22,109 nucleotides of DNA from a virus: the IMG/VR virus record IMGVR_UViG_3300018405_000069, positions 1 to 22,109 of that record. One strand, 5' to 3'. A program made the translations under genes and the position numbers. Positions 12,590-19,400 of this stretch are shown here, piece by piece. The first letter of the stretch is position 1; each line of letters opens with the position of its first letter. The notes below the pieces were generated by a model. The model saw only the letters and a list, made by a program, of their open reading frames with translations. It was not told the DNA's origin and did not search any database.

Positions 12590-13619
12590 CGAACAAAGCA
12601 CCGAATCGAAGAACCTGCAAAAAGTCGAGCGCCTGACGCCAGCCATCTTTGAACAAAAGAAAATCACCAAACTAATCACCGACGTAAAGCGAGAGGTGTT
12701 GTCGCTGGTGCCGGATGCCAGCACCGAAAAGGGCCGAAAAGAGGTCAAGAGCCTGGCGTATAAGGTGGCGCGCTCGAAGACCACACTGGATAACATGGGC
12801 AAGGAGCATGTCGCCAGCATCAAAGAGCAGGCCAAAGAAGTGGATACGTGCCGCAAGCAGTGGCGCGACGCCATGGACGATCTGAAAAGTTCCGTGCTGG
12901 CACCGGTGACCGAGTACGAAGAACGCGAGGCGGCCCGGGTCGAAGCCATTGAGCAGAAACTGCAGAAGATTAAGGATCTGGCGCACGCTGACGACGCCGG
13001 GTATTTCTACACCGCGGCACAACTGGAAGAGCGCAAAGCAATACTGATGGCCATGGAAGTGGATGCATCCTTTGAGGAATTTGAAGAAAAGGCGCACGCG
13101 CAGTGGGGCTACGCACTGCGCACGCTGGACACCCTGATTGCCGGCGCCAGGGCCAAGGAAGTCGAAGAGGAAGCAGCCCGGAAAGCGGAAGAAGAGCGTC
13201 AGCGCAAGGCGCAGGAAGAGCGCGACCAGCGGATCCGAGAAGAGGCGGCAGAACAGGCTCGCCGGGAAGAGCGTGAAAAGGCGGAACGCGAGCGACAGCA
13301 AGAACGGGAGCGCATCGAGCAGGAGCAGGCAGCGTTACGGGAAAAGCAGGCCAGGGAACAGACTGAAGCCAAAGCGGCAGCGGACGAGGCCAAGCGTCAG
13401 GCCCAGGCTGAGCAGGAAAAAGCGGACGCGGAACGCAAGGCACAGGCAGAAAAGGATGAAGAAGAGCGCCGGCGCCGTAACACACAGCACCGGGGCAAGG
13501 TGAACAGGGCCGCCATGGAAGCGCTCATGGAAAGCGCCGGGCTGGATGAGGCGGCCGCCAAGAAAGCGGTGACCGCCATCGCCAAAGGTCAGGTTCCGGC
13601 GGTCAGCATCACCTACTGA
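12582..13619 (+). CDS. Coiled-coil phage protein, TolA-like middle region
   Basis: 345 residues. Residues 1-195 form a mostly helical region (KKITKLITDVKREVLSLVPD, SLAYKVARSKTTLDNMGKEH). Residues 195-310 are a long, highly charged Glu/Arg/Lys/Ala coiled coil (many EERQRKAQEE-like repeats), and the end is a small conserved globular tail (DEAAAKKAVTAIAKGQVPAV, then SITY). Proteins of this type accompany recombination genes in many phages and are often misnamed TolA because of the coiled coil; the role is unknown. The start at 12582 follows AATCAAGAGG; a Met seven codons upstream is less well placed. Its last codons overlap the convergent hydrolase gene by 7 nt. Confidence 0.75.
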   Translation: MSDEQSTESKNLQKVERLTPAIFEQKKITKLITDVKREVLSLVPDASTEKGRKEVKSLAYKVARSKTTLDNMGKEHVASIKEQAKEVDTCRKQWRDAMDDLKSSVLAPVTEYEEREAARVEAIEQKLQKIKDLAHADDAGYFYTAAQLEERKAILMAMEVDASFEEFEEKAHAQWGYALRTLDTLIAGARAKEVEEEAARKAEEERQRKAQEERDQRIREEAAEQARREEREKAERERQQERERIEQEQAALREKQAREQTEAKAAADEAKRQAQAEQEKADAERKAQAEKDEEERRRRNTQHRGKVNRAAMEALMESAGLDEAAAKKAVTAIAKGQVPAVSITY

Positions 13620-14218
13620 GATTGCCGGTACAACCGCTTCCAGGCACTCGCCAATTTGCCAATCAACGCCCCCCACGCCCTAACGGCAGGGGGGCTGAAA
13701 AGCCCGCTGTGCCCGCTGACCGGGTCGGTTATGACGCCCTTGTGAGAGTCCCAGTTCGTTACCTTCGGCTGACCACGGGTAAAGCCGTGTCGCCCGGCCG
13801 CGCCCCAGCCATGAAAATTCAGCCCGCCCAGCGATACCAGTCGGGACCACCATCGGCCCAGCTCCACCACCCAGTCGGTCGAGTTGTGGATGCACATCAC
13901 TCTCAGAGATTCTGGCCACAGCGTGTCCCGCCTCAGGGCCGGGTTGATCACCACCACGCCGGCCAGCTTGTCGGCGTGGTCCTGCGCCAGCTGCCAGATA
14001 ATCCACGCCGCGTTGCTGTGCCCAACCAGCACGTCGCCGGGTTGCAGGCAGGCGACAATTTCTTCAATGGCCCGAGCGTTGCGGCAACGAAGACTGAACA
14101 GGAATGTCCAGCCGTAGTCGTGGGCAACCACAGGGCCCTCAAGAAATGGCTCCAGTCTGCGAACCGTGCTTTTTCCTCCGTCCCCCACGTTGAATCCGTG
14201 AATCAGGTGAATGGCCAT
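13613..14218 (-). CDS. Alpha/beta hydrolase
   Basis: 201 residues starting MAIHLIHGFNVGDGGKSTVR. An HGF oxyanion-type motif (residues 7-9) and the nucleophile elbow VGHSNAAW (Ser68) are clear. Asp115 (NSTDWVV) and His170 (SGHSGLF) fall in the right order to complete a catalytic triad. No signal peptide is seen. It could hydrolyse an ester or lipid, as some phage lysis or host-modifying enzymes do, but the substrate is not evident. It lies downstream of the lysis cassette but beyond an intrinsic terminator, so it may have its own control or depend on readthrough. An upstream Met 15 codons earlier is less likely. Confidence 0.75.
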   Translation of the reverse strand: MAIHLIHGFNVGDGGKSTVRRLEPFLEGPVVAHDYGWTFLFSLRCRNARAIEEIVACLQPGDVLVGHSNAAWIIWQLAQDHADKLAGVVVINPALRRDTLWPESLRVMCIHNSTDWVVELGRWWSRLVSLGGLNFHGWGAAGRHGFTRGQPKVTNWDSHKGVITDPVSGHSGLFSPPAVRAWGALIGKLASAWKRLYRQSQ

Positions 14219-14243
14219 AATGCGAATGTCCTTTTGTGGCGAC

Positions 14244-14281
14244 AATAAAAAGCGCCCCGGCAACGACTGTCACCAGGGCGC
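14244..14281 (-). terminator. Intrinsic terminator after the lysis genes
   Basis: On the minus strand GCGCCC (14281-14276) pairs with GGGCGC (14257-14252), with a further inner GG/CC pairing, and is followed by TTTTTATT (14251-14244). It comes 18 nt after the lipoprotein stop codon and separates the lysis cassette from the hydrolase gene. Confidence 0.8.
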
Positions 14282-14299
14282 CCTGGCTGGGCTTTAACG

Positions 14300-14746
14300 T
14301 CAGCCAGGAGGCTGGCGCTGATCGTAACGTTTGGCGGCAGACTCAATCCAGCCAAGGAAGGCGTCCAGCGCAATGCGCTGTTCTCCACTAAGCAGGCCAG
14401 CACCAACTTCCTCTTGCAATCGTTCAGCGGCCCGAGTCAGCACGGCATCGATTAACACGGAGTCTTCCGGCGCCAGTTGACTCCATTCAATTTCACTGCG
14501 AACAAAGGCATCCAGCGCCGACACCGTGGTGACGGCATCCTCCCCGACGGTGGCGCGCGCTTTGCTGACAATGTCAATGACGCGCTGAGCGCGGTCGGCA
14601 TCGCCGTCAATCACCTTGGCGGTGGCGTAGTGAGTGGTCAGCCTGGCGGTGTCCGGGTTGTCCTGCATGCCCTGAAGCACCGAACAGCCTGACAGCATCA
14701 GGAAGGAAAACGCGGCCACAATGGCCATTACCATGGATCGTTTCAT
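14300..14746 (-). CDS. Small lipoprotein of the lysis cassette
   Basis: 148 residues with a classical lipoprotein signal: MKRSMVMAIVAAFSFLMLSG followed by Cys21, giving the lipobox LSGC. The mature part is soluble and helical (DIVSKARATVGEDA, AERLQEEVGAGLL). The ATG overlaps the endolysin stop (ATGA). Its place directly after the endolysin suggests a role in disrupting or protecting the envelope during lysis, such as a spanin-like outer-membrane component, but the sequence is longer and less Pro-rich than typical Rz1 proteins. Function is therefore open. Confidence 0.75.
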   Translation of the reverse strand: MKRSMVMAIVAAFSFLMLSGCSVLQGMQDNPDTARLTTHYATAKVIDGDADRAQRVIDIVSKARATVGEDAVTTVSALDAFVRSEIEWSQLAPEDSVLIDAVLTRAAERLQEEVGAGLLSGEQRIALDAFLGWIESAAKRYDQRQPPG

Positions 14747-15567
14747 GCGGTGAATACCTCGCTTTGGTTGGATTTCTCTTCGTCGTACAGGGCGCGGTAC
14801 CGCTTATACGCCGCCTGTAGTTTTGTGTCGTAATCGTTTTGAGCGTAAGCCGGGCCGTTGTAAATGCGCGCCACTTTGGCCCAGTCTTTATTTTGAATGG
14901 CGGCCAGCAGACCCTTGTCCGCTTTAATGAACCGAACCAGGGCATCCAGGTGCCGGCCTTCGTTGTCGCGCATGGCAGAGGAAAAATCACCAGGGCTCGG
15001 GTATCCCAATCGCTCCCAATGAATACCCATGATCTGAAACAGCCCCCAGGACGTGGATTCAATCGCGCTTTCGATATCAATGCTCTTGGCTTTGTCGAGT
15101 CTGGCGTACTCATGAAGACCGCCACGGTAACCGCCAGGACGGCGATTAACCACGTCCGGGTATTGGATCTCAAGTGCTTCGACATCAAAGCCCTCGCCGT
15201 AAATCAGGCGCCGACGCATGACATGGCGCTCAAACAGAATGGCCGGCTTTCCGGCATCCACGAACCCTTGGCCACGGCTTTCCACCTCGTTGAAGGCCAT
15301 GATGGCAGCCACGGGCACCGACAGTTCTCTTGCTGCCGCCTCGATGTCCTCTTGGCTGAGATGGCCAGGGTCAAACAGATGCGTGAGTTTGGCGACCGTC
15401 TTGGGGCCAACAATGCCGTCGGCTACCAATCGGTGGGACTTCTGGAAGTGAATGACGGCGTTTTCGGTTTTGGGTCCGAACAGGCCGTCGGGTTTTAGGC
15501 GATAGGACAGTTCATTGAGGTTGTCTTGCAGTGCTCGTACATCGTCGCCGCTGCTACCTAGTCTCAT
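14743..15567 (-). CDS. Endolysin: peptidoglycan-binding domain plus N-acetylmuramidase
   Basis: 274 residues. Residues 2-63 are a PG_binding_1 domain (GSSGDDVRALQDNLNELSYR, GLFGPKTENAVIHFQ, GIVGPKTVAKL). Residues 72-260 match the N-acetylmuramidase (DUF3380) catalytic domain, with the probable catalytic Glu in FNEVESRGQGF (Glu94/Glu96), ILFERHVMRR and STSWGLFQIMGIHWERLGYP. It cleaves the glycan strands of peptidoglycan at the end of infection. No signal peptide is seen, so it needs a membrane partner for export, perhaps the coiled-coil membrane protein encoded immediately upstream (2-nt gap). Confidence 0.92.
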   Translation of the reverse strand: MRLGSSGDDVRALQDNLNELSYRLKPDGLFGPKTENAVIHFQKSHRLVADGIVGPKTVAKLTHLFDPGHLSQEDIEAAARELSVPVAAIMAFNEVESRGQGFVDAGKPAILFERHVMRRRLIYGEGFDVEALEIQYPDVVNRRPGGYRGGLHEYARLDKAKSIDIESAIESTSWGLFQIMGIHWERLGYPSPGDFSSAMRDNEGRHLDALVRFIKADKGLLAAIQNKDWAKVARIYNGPAYAQNDYDTKLQAAYKRYRALYDEEKSNQSEVFTA

Positions 15568-15568
15568 A

Positions 15569-16072
15569 TTAGTCGCCTAGAATGATCTTGATTACCCCGC
15601 CAAGTAGCAACAACAGCAAGGAGCCCTGAAGCCACTGAGCGCGCTTTAGCGCCCCGTCGTGGTTGCAGATCTTTCCTGCCAGTGTTGTTTGCTCGGTCTC
15701 CATGGCGTGAAGTTTGGCGTTAAGTTCCTCCTTGTCCTTTGCCGATTGCTCTTTCTGAGCGGCAATGTCCGAAACCACGTCTCGGTGCTTCTGGCCCAAC
15801 TCGTTGATGTCCTTGTTGGCCCGCTCCATTTTCTCGCTGACGGCGGCCAGTTTGACTACCGCGTTGGCCATCTCTCTGATGGATTTGGCCTGGTCGACCA
15901 TCTGCAGGTTCATGTGGTGAATGTCCCTCACCACGGCGGCTTGATCGGTTCGCAGGTCTGCCTGCGAGCGACTGACGGCGGATACTTCACTTCTCAAGCC
16001 GCGCATTTCCTGAAGTGTCTGTTTTTCCATGCGAATACCAGCTGCTTCCGGTCCAAAACGTCTGACTGTCAT
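15569..16072 (-). CDS. Coiled-coil protein with C-terminal membrane anchor, holin/XhlA-like in topology
   Basis: 167 residues. A long helical, heptad-rich body (residues 15-140, for example SEKMERANKDINELGQKHRD) is followed by one hydrophobic segment near the end (WLQGSLLLLLLGGVIKIILG). A single C-terminal membrane helix after a coiled coil is the topology of XhlA-type lysis proteins, and it sits directly before the endolysin, so a holin-like or lysis-regulating role is reasonable. The family is not proven. The ATG at 16072 is chosen over a TTG at 16144 because AAGGTGG precedes it. Confidence 0.65.
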   Translation of the reverse strand: MTVRRFGPEAAGIRMEKQTLQEMRGLRSEVSAVSRSQADLRTDQAAVVRDIHHMNLQMVDQAKSIREMANAVVKLAAVSEKMERANKDINELGQKHRDVVSDIAAQKEQSAKDKEELNAKLHAMETEQTTLAGKICNHDGALKRAQWLQGSLLLLLLGGVIKIILGD

Positions 16073-16088
16073 GTTGCTAACCCACCTT

Positions 16089-16100
16089 GGCACTTGTGCC
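16089..16100. promoter_or_regulatory. Palindrome beside the ribosome binding site of the lysis membrane protein
   Basis: GGCAC-TT-GTGCC lies just upstream of the AAGGTGG of the gene starting at 16072. As RNA it would form a short hairpin next to the ribosome binding site, and as DNA it is operator-like. No further support. Confidence 0.3.
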
Positions 16101-16166
16101 GGTACCAACAAATCCCTGTAGTATCGGTTGGGTGGACGGTGCAATTGGGCTCCTTGCCGCCCTCAA

Positions 16167-16203
16167 GGTCAAGAGGTTCGCGCTTTCGCGCCCCCTCAAG
16201 ACC
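16167..16203. repeat. Long interrupted hairpin in the gap before the lysis genes
   Basis: Paired blocks GGTC, GAGG and GCGC on the left match GCGC, CCTC and GACC on the right, with small symmetric interruptions. On the minus strand the apex is GCGC-GAAA-GCGC, a GNRA tetraloop. There is no U-run, so it is not a terminator. It could stall, process or stabilise the late transcript between the giant gene and the lysis cassette. Confidence 0.4.
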
Positions 16204-16245
16204 GCACCCAATGACAGCCCTGAAGGATGTGTACAGGATAGCATC

Positions 16246-16407
16246 ATGATAGATCGAAAACGACGTAAGATCCGGCGCCCAGAGGGTTTTTTAAACTTGC
16301 GCTGGGATATGGACCGGAACAACGAATACCGTATGGCAGTGATCGGATTCATCGTCAGTCTCGCGATTCCTCTGGCACTATTCATCGCCCCCTTCCTCCT
16401 GCGGTGA
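16246..16407 (+). CDS. Possible 53-residue membrane protein on the opposite strand
   Basis: Begins MIDRKRRKIRRPEGFLNLRW, a strongly basic cytoplasmic segment, and ends with one hydrophobic helix (MAVIGFIVSLAIPLALFIAP). AGGA lies 7 nt before the ATG. It would be the only plus-strand gene in the late region and its end overlaps the 3' end of the giant gene by 30 nt. Such isolated, opposite-strand membrane genes are often phage 'morons', for instance exclusion proteins. A competing minus-strand frame covers the same DNA, so the call is moderate. Confidence 0.45.
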   Translation: MIDRKRRKIRRPEGFLNLRWDMDRNNEYRMAVIGFIVSLAIPLALFIAPFLLR

Positions 16408-19400
16408 CAAAATCTCGTTGATGCCAAAGGCTTCGCGCATGCGTTCGGCCTGGCTGCGAGCCCCGGTACGCTCACGCCCATAGGTGGATTGAACGCCTTC
16501 CATTTCCCGCATGATGCGGTTGTTTAGGGCCTGGTCACCAATCTGGATCAGGCGCGACGGATCTTCCACGCTGTCGTTGTGCTCTTTGATCTCCATAAAG
16601 ATTTGTTCGATTTTGTTATCCAGCTCCAAGCGAAGTTCCGGATCCACCGTTGTCTCGGCCTGCACAATGTTGCGCGCCAGATCGTTCAGGAAGCGGGTCT
16701 TCTTCTTGTAGATGGCAGTTTCCGCCCGGTACTGGGCGTATTCGTAATCGCGAATGCTGGTTACCGCCGAATCCTGGAAGCCAATCATTTTCTTGGCGAC
16801 CATGCCTGGGGTTACCTGCTCGGGCAGCAGCAGGCGCCGACCCTGACCGTCCCGGATGCCGTCGTTCGCCCAGCTCATGGCGGTCATGGGGTTTTTCACA
16901 AAGTTCGGCATGAACTCGGCAGCGGCCCCCACGTAATCCCCTTGTGTCACCTGTTTGAATGAGCGGGTCGGCCGGCCAATGAACAGGTCGGCGGGGATGC
17001 CCAGCATTTCGGTTGGCGTTTTTGGCAACAGCTCACCCAGGCCGATGCGGCTCAGGTCAATGCCCAGCGGGTAGCCGGCGCCCTTGGTGGCGTATTCCGC
17101 CAGCCATTGCTGGCCGGTGGTGTCGTTAATCCACAGGCGCAAGTCGGTTTCCAGATCCTTGTCTTCTTCGGTCAGCAGTCTGAACAGGTCTTCAATCAGA
17201 CCCTTGAGTTCTTCGCCGCCGGGGAAGCCCCACAGCCCGCCCAGGTTGGTCATCATGGCCAGAGACGCGGCGGCCGCCATCTTGCCTTGCTTGCCCTGAA
17301 CGCTCATCCAGCGGTACCAGGCTTCCAGCGACTGCATCATGAAGCTTTTGAACTGCATGATGGGCGCACCAATGCCGCGACTGATGCGAGGCCGGTTGAC
17401 CTTGCCCATGCGGTACTGGGTCTCGTAGATCATGAACTCGCCGATCTTCTTCGGCGACAGCTCGCCGTTGGGTCCGAACAGCTGCGCCTGCGCCAGCGGG
17501 TTGCCCTTGTAGGTGTCGCGAAACTTCGCTTCCCACTTCGGGGTTTTCGCGATGCGGGTGGCAGCGATAAACGTAACCAACCGGTTCAGGCGCTCTACCG
17601 CCGTGAAGGTGTAGGCAATCACCTGAATGCTTTTTTCAAACTTGCGGCGGACCTGACGCTGGCCAACGCCACGAGCTCGAGCAGTGGCCATCACCTCGTA
17701 GGTTTCCAGCGGCACAAAGGCGCCTTCGCCCCAGGCTTCGGCCAGCTCCTGTCGGACATCGGCCGGGGCGGCGTCTACGTCAAATACCTGCAGTCCGGTC
17801 TTGCGGTTGAGCCGGAACATCTTTAGCGCATCCTTGTACGCCCGCGCCACTTCCCGGGTGGCGGTGGCGTGACTGGATATCATGCTCAGTGCCGGCATGG
17901 TCATCACCGGCACCTGCGTGCTGTTGACCGCGGCGGTCGACAAGTTGCCGGCAATGTACGACAGGAAGCCGATTTGCCGGACCATGGCAAATTCTTCCAC
18001 CGGATCGTTGATGTAAGCGCGGTATTCCTTGGTGTATTCGTACACGCGCGGCGCCTTCATGTCTGACAGCACATCATCCCAGGCTTTCGCGTAGTGGCGA
18101 CGAGCCAGGTACCCGCCCATGCCGGCGATGTACTGGGAAATGTTGCGCTCGAAGTCCACGCTGTAGCCGGGCGTGTTGTCGGACCGGAAGAAGTGCCGGC
18201 GGAAGCTTCGACCCTTAACCTCGTCTTCCATCTGGCTCCGGATAATCTCCCATTGGGCATTATCCACGCCGGCCAGGCTGGCCAGATTGTCCATTTCGCT
18301 CAGGCTGACATTCTCCTGATTGATCTGGGACGGAGCAAAGGCGGTGATTTCCCGGCTCGGATGGCCTTTCACCCACTGGTCGTTGATGTCCTTGATGGCC
18401 TTTTTCACGGCCGGAATGTCCGACACCCGGCCATCGGTGTTGCCCAGACGGCGGATACTGAAGGCATCACGCAGACCGGTTTCAACCTTGGTGCTGTACA
18501 CCACCCGTTCCACATCGTTTCGGAAATCCTGATACTGCTGCGGGCTCAGGTTGGCGGTGCCGTCCTCGTTCACTGTGCCGCCCACGGCTTCGACTACCTC
18601 GAAGTAGGTTGGCGACAGGCCGGATACCAGCATCTGGTCTCCTTGGCGCTCAACGGTCATGCCATCCGGCGTCTGCTTAACCGTCACCACGTAATCGCCA
18701 TGGCGGGACAGGGGCACATAGCCTCGGCGTTTGGCCTGCTCGATTTCCTCGATGGTTTTGGCAATTTGCACCAGCCGCTCAAGCTGCTTGGTCGGAATCA
18801 TCGGGTTGGCGTTGACCTCTTCCATGATGGCCTCGGCGGCGCTGTCCATGCCCACGTATTCGTCCAGCCCGAACTCGCGTAGCATCTGGCTTTTGAAGTA
18901 GTTCAGGGCGTCATCAAACATCTGGCGCAGGTTGCCGTAGGCTCGGGCCTGCTCATCGGTGAGCGTAATCACCTCGCCAGGCTTGCTGAGCTCAAGGTGT
19001 ATCCGCTCTTCGATCACCCGGGCGCTGCCATAGTCGTCCAGCTCTACGCGATCCACGGTGCTTGGCACTTCGATGCCTTTGGTCAGGCCCTTGTAGGTGT
19101 AGTTGTTGCCGATGATCCGGCCCAGCTCCAGCACCTGGTTAACCTTCGCCTTGCTGGCCTTGTCCAACATCATGTACGGGTTGTAGGTGCCGTACAGGGT
19201 GTCGATGATGCGATCACGCATCTCAAACTGACTGATGGCCGTGACGTAAGCGGGGGTGAACTGCTCATGCAGGGACGCCACCTGACGCGGGTGCAGCAGG
19301 AACTTGGCTACGCGGGTCATGTCGCCCACCACCTTGCCAGACTTTACTTTCGGGTCCGGCTCACGGGTTTTCAGGGCCTTGATGGCGTCCGCCAGTACCT

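Noticed and set aside
13622-14248. Plus-strand frame of 208 codons opposite the alpha/beta hydrolase
   Set aside because: The minus strand carries a full catalytic triad and a good start; the plus frame is low-complexity, with no motif.
16167-16203. Intrinsic terminator for the giant gene
   Set aside because: The hairpin is strong, but no T-run follows on either strand.
16077-16385. Minus-strand frame of about 102 codons between the giant gene and the lysis membrane protein
   Set aside because: Spacing and ribosome binding site are good, but the residue composition is Arg/Ser-rich without hydrophobic core patterning, and it contains the long hairpin. Kept as a finding, not as a feature.
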